From contig JAISUZ010000112.1 of NCBI GenBank assembly GCA_031271785.1, positions 1 to 64,000 of the forward strand: a stretch of DNA of 64,000 nucleotides, in the 5' to 3' direction. The stretch comes from Fibrobacter sp. (GTDB lineage Bacteria > Fibrobacterota > Fibrobacteria > Fibrobacterales > Fibrobacteraceae). Within the stretch, counting starts at the first letter, position 1. Every line of letters begins with the position of its first letter. Of the stretch, positions 1 through 8,039 are shown piece after piece. Under the pieces are notes generated by a model. It had not been told where the DNA came from. It saw only the letters and a list, made by a program, of their open reading frames with translations, and did no database searches. The position numbers were made by a program, and so were the translations under genes.

Positions 1-288
1 TGAATAAGGTTAAAAAATTGAGGAAAAGGATCCTTAAATAGACCGTTCAAATATAGTTTCCTTTTTTCGATTTTAGAACTAAAAAAGCTAAAAACACTTT
101 CCGAAAAAAGTCGAAAAAACGATCGTTTTTTATGGTGCCTCGTTTTTCACTTATTTACCCCATTTTTTAATATGCCGTAAAATAAGCATTACCGCAGATT
201 TGGAAAATCTTTCATGCCTTAGCGAACTCAATTAATGCGGTAAATAAACAACGTCAATACGCTTGCGTGCCGACAATGTTTGCGGAGG
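1..288. other. Intergenic, 5' end of window
   Basis: No convincing gene. An 18-bp perfect palindrome of six A, ACGATCGT-type centre and six T lies at 114-131; it could be the terminator of a gene outside the window. A family B palindromic repeat follows at 190-241, and a type 2 composite repeat starts at 289. Short reading frames here (such as 280-477 and 456-830) are repeat sequence or overlap the glgM start. Confidence 0.6.
190..241 (-). repeat. Family B palindromic repeat, copy 1
   Basis: Terminal stem ACCGCA (191-196) pairs with TGCGGT (235-240/241). The interior carries the family core, TTGGAAAATCTTTCATG followed by AGCGAACTCAATT. Related copies lie near 3960, 25326, 25736, 38574, 38626, 41327 and 56772. 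Function unknown. Confidence 0.75.
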
Positions 289-430
289 CATATACGAATG
301 CCTTTTCTTCGCGTGAGGGATGGTGACCCGAAGGGCGGAGACGCGTTTGCGCGGCTCCGTTGCACTCGGCGGGTTCCCCGCCTTAGTGCAATACAGCCCG
401 GCCGGCGCGAAAATCGCGCCGGACACGCCC
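289..430 (-). repeat. Composite structured repeat, type 2 (copy 1)
   Basis: Consecutive hairpins can be read directly: GGCAT/ATGCC at 289-304; GGAG-a-CGCG / CGCG-g-CTCC at 337-358; TTGCACT-GGCGGG / CCCGCC-AGTGCAA at 360-391; and CCGGCGCGA/TCGCGCCGG at 402-422. It ends in ACGCCC. The same layout with different stem sequences occurs at 3561-3714 and 56980-57143. It stands upstream of glgM, which starts at 598. Confidence 0.8.
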
Positions 431-597
431 TCTTAAAGTATCACGGATTCCCAAATTGTTTTCTTACACAAAGTTAAGGATACGCATTCCGGACAAAACC
501 CAATATCAAGAATATTTCCGATTCACTATCCCCAAACGCTATAGCCCCGACTGCCATACCCGAAAATTCGAACGGAAACATATTAAATTTAGGTTCT

Positions 598-1827
598 ATG
601 AAAGTTGCTCTTTTTACGAACGAATTTCCGCCCGATATTTATGGGGGCGCCGGTGTCCATGTTCAATTTTTAAGCGCGGAACTGCAAAAACTCTGCGATT
701 TGGAAGTGCGCGCGTTCGGTACGCAAAGTCATTCGGAAGCCCATTTGAATGTTCTCGGATTTTCTCCGGTTTTCCCCGTGAAGTCGGAAAAGACCGGCGT
801 CAAAAAGATTTTAAAACCGCTCGATATTAATTTGCAGTGGGCGGATTCGATTTCAAGCGCCGACGCGGTTCATTGCCACACTTGGTACAGTCACTTCGGC
901 GGCGTGCTCGCGTCGAGACTTTTGGAGTGTCCGCTGATTCTCACGACGCATTCTCTCGAGCCGCACCGTCCGTGGAAAGCGGAACAGCTCGGCAAAGGCG
1001 GTTACGCCATGAGCTGCTGGATCGAACGCACGGCTTACGAGACAGCCGACGGCGTGATTGCCGTGAGCGAACAAATGAAGCGCGATGTGATTAAGCTTTA
1101 CGGGATTCCGGAAGACCGCGTGCGCGTGATTTATAACGGTATCGATCCGGATTTTTATCAGCCGACTTTCGACGAAAGTATCCTCGTGAAATACGGTATT
1201 GATCCTCAAAAGCCGTTTGTGCTTTTCGTGGGCCGCATCACCCGCCAGAAAGGTATTTCTCAACTCATCGAAGCGATCCCCATGATCCGCGAGGGCGTTC
1301 AGGTGGTGCTTTGTGCCGGCGCGCCGGACACGGCGGAGCTTGCCGAAGAATGCCGCGTGAAAATCGAAGCGGTGCAGGCGAAACGGGATGGCGTGCTGTG
1401 GATTCAAGAGATGATGCAACACAAGGAACTCCGCGTGCTTTATTCTCACGCCACCGTTTTTGTCACGCCTTCACTTTACGAACCGTTCGGGATCATTAAC
1501 CTCGAAGCGATGAGCTGCGGAACACCGGTGGTCGGAAGCAAAGTGGGAGGCATTCCCGAAATTATCCGCGACGGGGAAACCGGATTTTTAGTGCCGCTGG
1601 AGGCGCGTTCCGAAACCGATTTCGAACCGGCTCGCCCGAAAGAATTCCAGCGCGCGCTCGCCGAAAAATTGAACCTGATTCTCGACGATAAAGCCCTTGC
1701 AAAGCGCATGGGAGAAGCGAGCCGCAAGCGAGCTATCGATGTTTTCAGTTGGAAAAGCATCGCAAAACAAACCCTGAACTTCTACGAATCTGTCCTTGCC
1801 CGTTACCGCGCGCAGGGGAAACGTTAG
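598..1827 (+). CDS. glgM: GT4 glycogen synthase, GlgM-type (maltose-1-phosphate synthase)
   Basis: 409-residue GT-B glycosyltransferase of family GT4. The N-terminus reads TNEFPPDIYGGAGVHV, the donor/acceptor loop typical of the actinobacterial GlgA/GlgM group. The C-terminal half has the GT4 EX7E motif in EPFGIINLE (about residues 298-306). Family knowledge: these enzymes transfer glucose from ADP-glucose either to alpha-glucan or to glucose-1-phosphate, the latter making alpha-maltose-1-phosphate. glgE begins 7 bp downstream, so the second role is favoured. The start codon at 598 follows an AT-rich leader with no strong ribosome site. A plain glycogen synthase role cannot be excluded. Confidence 0.85.
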   Translation: MKVALFTNEFPPDIYGGAGVHVQFLSAELQKLCDLEVRAFGTQSHSEAHLNVLGFSPVFPVKSEKTGVKKILKPLDINLQWADSISSADAVHCHTWYSHFGGVLASRLLECPLILTTHSLEPHRPWKAEQLGKGGYAMSCWIERTAYETADGVIAVSEQMKRDVIKLYGIPEDRVRVIYNGIDPDFYQPTFDESILVKYGIDPQKPFVLFVGRITRQKGISQLIEAIPMIREGVQVVLCAGAPDTAELAEECRVKIEAVQAKRDGVLWIQEMMQHKELRVLYSHATVFVTPSLYEPFGIINLEAMSCGTPVVGSKVGGIPEIIRDGETGFLVPLEARSETDFEPARPKEFQRALAEKLNLILDDKALAKRMGEASRKRAIDVFSWKSIAKQTLNFYESVLARYRAQGKR

Positions 1828-1834
1828 GACACCT

Positions 1835-3559
1835 ATGCCGAATTCCATTCCTATTCCAGAGAAAAAAGATAACCTCGTCATTGAAAATATCCGCCCGAGC
1901 GTCAACTGCGGACATTTCGATTTGAAACGCGAACCGGGCGAGACCGTTACGCTCACCGCCGACATTTTCCGTCACGGGCATGAGAAATATGACGCCGCCA
2001 TTCTTTACCGCCACGTCTCGCAGGCAAAATGGCTATCGGCGCCGATGCACTTTGTCGATAACGATTCCTGGGAAGGCACATTCACCGTTCAAACCATCGG
2101 GTATTACGAATACAAGATTTCCGCATGGACCGTGGAACCGAAAGATGTTCCCACCGAAAGCGAAGTCCTGGAACTCCGTGTGGACCCGCCTTATGCGCGC
2201 ACCGGAACCTGGTATGAAATGTGGCCGAAAAGTCAGGGCACAAACCCGAACGCATCGGCCACCTGGAAAGACTGCGAAAAGCGTTTGGACTATATCATCT
2301 CTCTCGGGTTCGATACCATTTACCTGGTACCGATTCACCCTATCGGAATCACCAACCGCAAAGGCGCAAACAACTCACTCAAAGCCAAAAAAGGAGAGCC
2401 GGGCAGCCCTTACGCCGTCGGGAATCAATTCGGCGGACACTTCGCCATTGATCCCGAACTCGGCACCATGAAAGAATTTGAACACTTCGCGGCCGAATGC
2501 AAGAAAAAAGGACTCCGCCTCGCGCTCGACATTGCGCTGAACTGCAGTCCCGACCATCCTTACGTAAAGGAACACCCGGAATGGTTCTTCCACGAACCGG
2601 ACGGCTCTATAAAATTCGCAGAGAACCCGCCGAAAAAATACGAAGACATTTATCCGTTCGATTATTACAACGAAAATTACCAGGCCCTCTGGCAGGAAAT
2701 CCGCGACATCATTTTATTCTGGGCGGGAAAAGGGTTCGACATATTCCGCATCGACAACCCGCACACCAAACCGTTCCCGTTTTGGCAGTGGCTGATCCGC
2801 GACGTCAAACTCAAAAAACCGGAAGTCGTCTTTTTAGCCGAAGCGTTCACGCGCCCGAAAATGATGCACCGCCTCGCGAAACTCGGGTTCGACATGAGTT
2901 ACACCTATTTCACCTGGCGCAGCGGAAAATGGGAATTTGAAGAATACCTCAAAGAACTCACGCAGTCGCCCGCCAAAGAATATATGCGCGGCATCTTTTT
3001 CCCCACCACGCCGGACATTTTCCCAAAATACCTCGCCTGGCAAGGGCCCGCCGCCTTCAAGCAGCGCTATTTTCTCGCAGCGACTCTCTCAAGTCTCACC
3101 GGGCTTTACAACGGCTACGAACTCTGCGAAAACGAACCCTCGCCCATCAAGGAAGAACTCCACAACAGCGAAAAATATCAATACAAGGTTCACGATTGGG
3201 ATAGCCCGTTGAACATCAAAGATTTTGTAAAACGCGTCAACGAAGCGCGCCTCGCCCACCCCGCCCTTCAGGAATACGACAACCTCGAATTCCATTACGC
3301 CGACAACGATCAACTCATGGTTTACTCCAAAAAAACCGGCGACGATATTATTCTCTGTGTCGCCAACATGGACATGCACCACACTCAGGAAGGCACCGTC
3401 GCGATCAACATGGAGAAACTCGGATTCGCCGAAGACGCCTTCTACTTCGTCAAAGACCTAATCACCGACGAATCTTACCTCTGGCGCGGTTCGCGGAACT
3501 TTGTGCACCTCGACCCCGAAAAAGCCCCCGGACACTTGCTCGTTGTGCGGAAGTTCTAA
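1835..3559 (+). CDS. glgE: GlgE alpha-1,4-glucan:maltose-1-phosphate maltosyltransferase
   Basis: 574-residue GH13 enzyme that extends glycogen by transferring maltose from alpha-maltose-1-phosphate. The N-terminus (IRPSVNCGHFDLKREPGE) is the GlgE-specific beta-sandwich (DUF3416). The catalytic barrel shows the nucleophile Asp307 in FRIDNPHTKP, the acid/base Glu336 in FLAEAFTRP and the third carboxylate Asp394 in TTPDIF. It is shorter than actinobacterial GlgE (about 660-700 residues). The ATG at 1835 is chosen because homology begins there; a longer in-frame start at 1796 would overlap glgM. Probably co-transcribed with glgM. No branching enzyme is present in the window. Confidence 0.92.
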   Translation: MPNSIPIPEKKDNLVIENIRPSVNCGHFDLKREPGETVTLTADIFRHGHEKYDAAILYRHVSQAKWLSAPMHFVDNDSWEGTFTVQTIGYYEYKISAWTVEPKDVPTESEVLELRVDPPYARTGTWYEMWPKSQGTNPNASATWKDCEKRLDYIISLGFDTIYLVPIHPIGITNRKGANNSLKAKKGEPGSPYAVGNQFGGHFAIDPELGTMKEFEHFAAECKKKGLRLALDIALNCSPDHPYVKEHPEWFFHEPDGSIKFAENPPKKYEDIYPFDYYNENYQALWQEIRDIILFWAGKGFDIFRIDNPHTKPFPFWQWLIRDVKLKKPEVVFLAEAFTRPKMMHRLAKLGFDMSYTYFTWRSGKWEFEEYLKELTQSPAKEYMRGIFFPTTPDIFPKYLAWQGPAAFKQRYFLAATLSSLTGLYNGYELCENEPSPIKEELHNSEKYQYKVHDWDSPLNIKDFVKRVNEARLAHPALQEYDNLEFHYADNDQLMVYSKKTGDDIILCVANMDMHHTQEGTVAINMEKLGFAEDAFYFVKDLITDESYLWRGSRNFVHLDPEKAPGHLLVVRKF

Positions 3560-3560
3560 C

Positions 3561-3714
3561 GGGCGTGCCCCGGCGACATATTCAATTACGATTAAATGCC
3601 CGTTACTCGCATTTAGTTCATTCGCGCCGGGTCGGGCTGTATTGCACTAAGGCTAAAGCCAAGTGCAACGGAGCCTCTAACGAGTCTCCGCCCTTCGGGT
3701 CACCATCCCTCACG
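3561..3714 (+). repeat. Composite structured repeat, type 2 (copy 2)
   Basis: Starts with GGGCGTGCCCCGGCG one base after the glgE stop codon. Hairpins: CCCCGGCG.. closing with CGCGCCGGG near 3631; TTGCACT-GGCT / AGCC-AGTGCAA at 3642-3668; GGAG-c-CTC / GAG-t-CTCC at 3670-3689. Compared with the copy at 289-430 the inner stems have changed on both arms. The 321-bp reading frame at 3565-3885 is an accident of this repeat. Confidence 0.8.
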
Positions 3715-4219
3715 CATCAATCGGGGCGAAAATATTCGACCCGTTCAGAGGCGATAAAACCCGCTTCTGTCACTGCGAGCCGAAGGCGCGGCAGTCCATT
3801 TTCTTATCATGGCGAGAGCAGAGCCCGCGGCCATCCGGACTCTGTATTGTTCTTCATTGGATTCTCGGATCAGGTCCGAGAATGACAAAGTATCTTTGAT
3901 CGCCGCATTCGCAATAACACTTGTACAAATAAAAAATGCAAACTGAACTAATACGCATTACACCGAAGCGGAAGGCTCCGGGGATTAGGTAACGGCGCAG
4001 ACTTGACAAGTCTTACATGACATTGCGAACTAAGCGGATGCGGAATAAGGGATATGAGATAAGAGAATCCGGGGAAACCGATTTTCCGTGTCCCATGCCC
4101 CTAATTTTTATGCCAGAAGAAGCATAGACGCGCGACCAAGCGGGGTTGGAGCGAGGGGGAGGCTTCCCCCTAAAAAAATCTTATTATTTTTCTTTTATAT
4201 TATTTATGAGGATACGAAA
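3715..4219. repeat. Repeat island: family C, then a family B-like copy
   Basis: 3722-3741 carries a GGGCGAAAATATTCGACCC-like motif shared with 25170 and 38815. 3774-3906 is a family C repeat (CACTGCGAGCCGAAGGCGCG onward) whose second half, 3822-3906, matches the reverse complement of 56675-56757 almost base for base; it contains the palindrome ATTCTCGGATC/GGTCCGAGAAT. About 3979-4035 holds a family B-like copy (CGCA ... TCTTACATGACATTGCGAACTA ... TGCG). The rest up to 4219 shows no gene; GATACGAAAA precedes the next start. Confidence 0.7.
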
Positions 4220-4498
4220 ATGGACGAACCTACCGTAGAAATGACAGACGAAGAATCCGGCGAAGTGGTTGTCAAGGAACTTGCGAAAGAGTATTTGACA
4301 AAAGGCGCGTGGCAAACGATTATGTTCCTTTATCAGGAACGCGATGCGAAAACCGGCGAGTTCGGCGAACCGAAAGTTTCGATCCGGCGTTATCAGAAAA
4401 CCGGCGGCGTCCTGAAACAGCGCAGTAAATTTAATGTGAGCAGCAAGGCGCAAGCCGAAGCGATGATCGCTATTTTCAAAAAGTGGTACGAACTGTAA
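4220..4498 (+). CDS. Small conserved protein of unknown function
   Basis: 92 residues, acidic N-terminus (MDEPTVEMTDEESGE), then a compact basic/aromatic domain including GAWQTIMFLYQERDAKTGE and VSIRRYQKTGG. It has no signal peptide or membrane segment, so it is probably cytosolic. I recall similar short proteins with the pattern KGAW-TIMFLYQE...RRYQK.GG in other bacteria, but know no assigned function. The ATG at 4220 is used because the upstream in-frame codons (from 4088) are low-complexity intergenic sequence. ybeY starts 1 bp after its stop, so the two are co-transcribed. Confidence 0.8.
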   Translation: MDEPTVEMTDEESGEVVVKELAKEYLTKGAWQTIMFLYQERDAKTGEFGEPKVSIRRYQKTGGVLKQRSKFNVSSKAQAEAMIAIFKKWYEL

Positions 4499-4499
4499 A

Positions 4500-4961
4500 A
4501 TGCCTGACCCCGACGCTACGAATCATTTTGAAGTTTCTTTTTTTTGTGAGAAAGAGGGCGCCGAGTTTCCGTGGGTTTCACGGTTTCTTCCGCTCGCCGA
4601 ACGGATTCTGTCGGAAGAGGATGCCGCCGGGAATGTGAATGTGATTCTCGCTTCCGATGAGACGGTGCGGAAACTGAACGCCGAATACCGGAAACTCGAC
4701 AAAGTGACCGACGTGCTTTCTTTCGAATGGCACGAAGAGGATTTACTCGGGGAAATTTATATCGCCGAAGCGCAAGTGAAACGCCAGGCGCCCGTTTACG
4801 GTAACTCTTATTATCAAGAGCTAAAGCGCGTACTCGTTCACGGGCTTCTTCACCTGGCGGGGTTCGATCATATTAAGGTTTCGGACCGTAAAAAAATGCG
4901 GGCCAAAGAAGAAAACATTTTAGGAACAGCTTTGTATCAGGAGGTTTCTCATGAGTCGTGA
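4500..4961 (+). CDS. ybeY: Endoribonuclease YbeY
   Basis: 153-residue zinc-dependent endoribonuclease acting in 16S rRNA 3'-end maturation and ribosome quality control. The metal-binding signature HGLLHLAGFDH lies near residues 113-123, preceded by the family block KLDKVTDVLSFEW. Normal length. It sits between the small unknown gene and a CBS-domain membrane protein, whose start overlaps its last 11 bases; the ybeY-corC order is a common bacterial arrangement. Confidence 0.95.
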   Translation: MPDPDATNHFEVSFFCEKEGAEFPWVSRFLPLAERILSEEDAAGNVNVILASDETVRKLNAEYRKLDKVTDVLSFEWHEEDLLGEIYIAEAQVKRQAPVYGNSYYQELKRVLVHGLLHLAGFDHIKVSDRKKMRAKEENILGTALYQEVSHES

Positions 4962-6270
4962 GCAGGTGTATTTCATTCTCGGGATCCTTTTTCTCCTCGG
5001 CGTTTCCAATCTGTTTTCGCTCGTGAAAGTGGTATTCCTCATTATTCACTCGAAGCGCGCCGGCAGAGAGAAAACCGAACTCGAATCGAAAATTTCCGCG
5101 TTCGTTGAAACGACGGGATTCAACGAAACGATTTCCATGGGGCGGACTTTCTGTAATGTGAGTTCCGGGCTTCTCGGGTACCGGTTGTTTATGATCACAG
5201 CACCTTCCATGAGCAGTGAGTGGTGGTGGCTGCTCGCCTATTTTCTCGTGGCCGGCTTCTTGATTTATACGGTTTCCGTTTTTATTCCGCACTTGATAGG
5301 TTCTTTAAAGCCGGATACGATTTCGGTGGCGCTTCCTTTGGTGTTCCGCATGATTCGCTTTCCGTTTATTTACCCGTCGCGCCTCGCCCATTTTATTTAT
5401 GAGAAACTGCTGAAGGCGTTCGGTTACAACGAAAAATTCAGTTTCCTTTCGGAAAGTCAGATTGATGCGATTCAGTCGGATATGTCCTCTTCGGAGAAAG
5501 AAGTTTTGGAAGCCGAAGAACGCCAAATGATTCTCAATATTTTTGATTTTGTGGAAACGCCCGTCCGGGAAATTATGACGCCGCGGGTGGATATGTGCGC
5601 AATTGATGTAAAGACGCCTCTTGCGGAAACCATCCGGATTTTGAATGAGGAACGCCATTCGCGGCTTCCGGTTTATCAAGACTCGGTGGATAATGTGATC
5701 GGGATTCTTTCCAACCGTGATTTTCTCGAGTGGTACACGGAACACGGTGAAGAGGAACACTTCGATTTAAAAGATTTGGTGATGCCCGCCATCTTTGTGC
5801 CTTACCATAAAAAGATCGACGATCTGCTGCGGGAACTTCGCAAACAAGGGAACCAACTTGCGATGGTGGTGGACGAATACGGCGGTATTGCGGGGCTCGT
5901 GACAATTGAAGATATTCTGGAAGAAATCGTGGGCGAGATTAAGGACGAAGACGACAGCGACGAAGATAATGAGATTCAGCGTTTAAAAGACGGACGTTTT
6001 ATTCTCGACCCGCTGATGACGTTTTCCGATTTGGAAGACGAACTCGGGATTCAATTAAAAGCGCCTAAAGATTCTCATGTGGAGACGCTTTCCGGTTTGA
6101 TTCAAGTGACGCTTGGGTCGATTCCGAATGCCGGAACCGAAGTGGTGATTGACGGGTTCAAGTTCCGCGTGCTGCAAGTGAAAGGTACGCGCATGAGTAA
6201 AATCTTGATGACCGTGCCTCCGCACTACCATTACCACCGCCATCATCATCACAAAAAAACGAAAACTTAA
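4951..6270 (+). CDS. CNNM/CorC-type membrane protein with CBS pair and His tail
   Basis: 439 residues. Order of parts: about three membrane segments in residues 1-130 (DUF21-like but short), a linker, a CBS pair (about 205-330, with [15 protein letters not shown] and [26 protein letters not shown]), and a CorC/HlyC transporter-associated domain (about 345-425, [21 protein letters not shown]). The family is linked to Mg2+/Co2+ homeostasis. The C-terminus is a His-rich tail, [17 protein letters not shown], that could bind metal. The start overlaps ybeY; AGGAGG at 4940 is a strong ribosome site for the ATG at 4951. Confidence 0.9.
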   Translation: MSREQVYFILGILFLLGVSNLFSLVKVVFLIIHSKRAGREKTELESKISAFVETTGFNETISMGRTFCNVSSGLLGYRLFMITAPSMSSEWWWLLAYFLVAGFLIYTVSVFIPHLIGSLKPDTISVALPLVFRMIRFPFIYPSRLAHFIYEKLLKAFGYNEKFSFLSESQIDAIQSDMSSSEKEVLEAEERQMILNIFDFVETPVREIMTPRVDMCAIDVKTPLAETIRILNEERHSRLPVYQDSVDNVIGILSNRDFLEWYTEHGEEEHFDLKDLVMPAIFVPYHKKIDDLLRELRKQGNQLAMVVDEYGGIAGLVTIEDILEEIVGEIKDEDDSDEDNEIQRLKDGRFILDPLMTFSDLEDELGIQLKAPKDSHVETLSGLIQVTLGSIPNAGTEVVIDGFKFRVLQVKGTRMSKILMTVPPHYHYHRHHHHKKTKT

Positions 6271-6271
6271 A

Positions 6272-7570
6272 TTATCGCACCACGGATTCCACGGAACCTT
6301 GAGCGAGCCGCGTAGTAAGAACGTCGCCGCTTTTTAAGGATTCTCCGTTCCGGATCAGTTTTCCGTCTTGGCGGTAAGTGAGGCTGTAGCCGCGGGCGAG
6401 GAGCGTTTCGGGGTCGGCAAGGCGGACTTTTGTTTCGAGCAGTTCGAAATGCGTAAGCTTCAGTTTCAATATTTTTTGCACGCCGAGAACAAACCCTTCT
6501 TTGTTTCTCTTTAAGCGTTCATGTTCGGCTCTCAAATGAAACTGCGGAATTTTGGAAATATTTTTCCCGATTTGAACGAGAGTCGCTTTCTCATTGAGAA
6601 ATTTTCCGCTCGCATTTTTAAACAGGCGTTCCCGCAAATGCTTCAGGCGTTCTTTGTTCAGGATCAGCCTGTTTTGAATTTTCGCGGTAATCTCCCGGAT
6701 TAAATCCTGTGTTTCCGCCCAAGCGCCGGTTACGCGTTCGATTAGAAACTTGGCGCAGTCCGTCGGGGTAATGCGGGATTCCCAAGCGACAAAGTCGAGC
6801 AGGCTTTTGTCGATCTCGTGCCCGATACCGGTAAGGACGGGCACCGGGAACAGCGCGGCGGCGCGGCACAAGGCTTCGCTGTCGAAATAATTCAGATCGG
6901 TTTTAGATCCGCCGCCGCGAACGATACACACCACATCAATGTCTTGAGTGCGGAGTACGCCGAGAGCTTCGAGAATCGTATTTTCCGTTTCGTTCCCCTG
7001 CATTCTCGCAAAAGCGGGAATCACCTCAAACGCAAAGCCCGAGCCTGCGAGAGTCGTACAAAAATCCTGATAAGCGGCCGTACCTTCTCCGGTAATAAGC
7101 CCGACTTTCAACGGGACTTCGGCAAGCGGAAGCGCTGCATTTTTGCGGAGGAGTCCTTCTTTTTCGAGCCGCTCCAAAATCGCCTGCCGCGTGAGCGCGA
7201 GTTCTCCGATGGTATAAGCCGGGTCAATATCCAGCACGCGCCCCTGAAACTTTCCGTAAGGCACATAAAAATCCGATTCGATGAACAGATTCACCTTCAT
7301 TTGTTCTTTCAACTCAAAAGGGGCGGGCAAACTTTTGAGTTTGGCGTTCATTTTGGAAAAATCCGAACCGAAAATAAAAAGAGGAAGGGTGGCAACGGGC
7401 TTCACATCTCCCTCGGCAAATTCGGCGATACTTAAATAAACCATTCGTCCGCGTTCGGAAATTTGAGTAATTACGCCGTTTACCCAAACGGCGGGCACTT
7501 TCGTTTGGAGCAAATTACGAATGGATGTCAAGTACTTGCTGACGGGGAATGTGCGGATTTCGTTACTCAT
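6272..7570 (-). CDS. xseA: Exodeoxyribonuclease VII large subunit
   Basis: 432 residues. N-terminal OB-fold (about 1-100: SKYLTSIRNLL, VNGVITQISERGRMVYLSI) followed by the catalytic domain (KVGLITGEGTAAYQDF, VCIVRGGGSKTDLNYFDSE, TGIGHEIDKSLLDFVA) and a long coiled coil. It degrades single-stranded DNA with XseB, which is not adjacent here. The ATG at 7570 is preferred over the TTG at 7579 that gives three extra residues. It converges with the CNNM gene (stop codons 1 bp apart) and diverges from the lipoprotein gene at 7650. Confidence 0.95.
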   Translation of the reverse strand: MSNEIRTFPVSKYLTSIRNLLQTKVPAVWVNGVITQISERGRMVYLSIAEFAEGDVKPVATLPLFIFGSDFSKMNAKLKSLPAPFELKEQMKVNLFIESDFYVPYGKFQGRVLDIDPAYTIGELALTRQAILERLEKEGLLRKNAALPLAEVPLKVGLITGEGTAAYQDFCTTLAGSGFAFEVIPAFARMQGNETENTILEALGVLRTQDIDVVCIVRGGGSKTDLNYFDSEALCRAAALFPVPVLTGIGHEIDKSLLDFVAWESRITPTDCAKFLIERVTGAWAETQDLIREITAKIQNRLILNKERLKHLRERLFKNASGKFLNEKATLVQIGKNISKIPQFHLRAEHERLKRNKEGFVLGVQKILKLKLTHFELLETKVRLADPETLLARGYSLTYRQDGKLIRNGESLKSGDVLTTRLAQGSVESVVR

Positions 7571-7649
7571 AGGTCTCAAGATTTACTTGAGTTTATTATA
7601 GAATAATTTATATTAGCATAAGTTGTGGGTTTAAAAGTGGAGACTTAGA

Positions 7650-8039
7650 ATGGCAAAAAATATTTTCTTAATCGTTCTTTCCGGTTTACTTTGGTGGGGC
7701 TGTTCTTCACAGCGTTCTCTCGCCGAACAAAGAATCCGGGAAGCGGAATCCGTAGAAAGTTGGATGGAAAAAACCGTAGCGGACTCAGCAGCACTTGATG
7801 CGGCGCGCGGGAGCTTAACCGAAGCGAAAAAACTTCAATCCAAAAACAATTACGAAAACGCCCGCCTGGAAGCCGAAATCAGCCTTTTGGAATCGCGCCT
7901 TGTAATGACGGAAACGATCCGGGATTCGGTGGTTCGCGAAGATTCTCTTCTCGCCGCCGCCTTGGATGAGGATCTGCAACGAAAGGCATTCTATCAGCAA
8001 ACTTTGGAAAAAGAACTTCAAGAGAGGAGTGAAAAATGA
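7650..8039 (+). CDS. DUF4398-type lipoprotein
   Basis: 129 residues. Signal peptide MAKNIFLIVLSGLLWWGC with the lipidation Cys at position 18, then an all-helical, coiled-coil segment. The repeat ALDAARGSLTEAKKLQSKNN followed by YENARLEAEISLLESRLV is typical of DUF4398. Probably an envelope lipoprotein. The downstream OmpA gene starts inside its stop codon (ATGA overlap), so the pair is translationally coupled and likely acts together at the peptidoglycan/outer membrane. Ribosome site GGAG precedes the ATG at 7650. Confidence 0.85.
   Translation: MAKNIFLIVLSGLLWWGCSSQRSLAEQRIREAESVESWMEKTVADSAALDAARGSLTEAKKLQSKNNYENARLEAEISLLESRLVMTETIRDSVVREDSLLAAALDEDLQRKAFYQQTLEKELQERSEK

Noticed and set aside
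456-830. 124-codon frame before and into glgM
   Set aside because: Out of frame with glgM, overlaps it for over 200 bp, and has no family features.
3565-3885. 106-codon open frame after glgE
   Set aside because: It lies wholly in a composite repeat and family C; equivalent frames in other copies differ and are broken.
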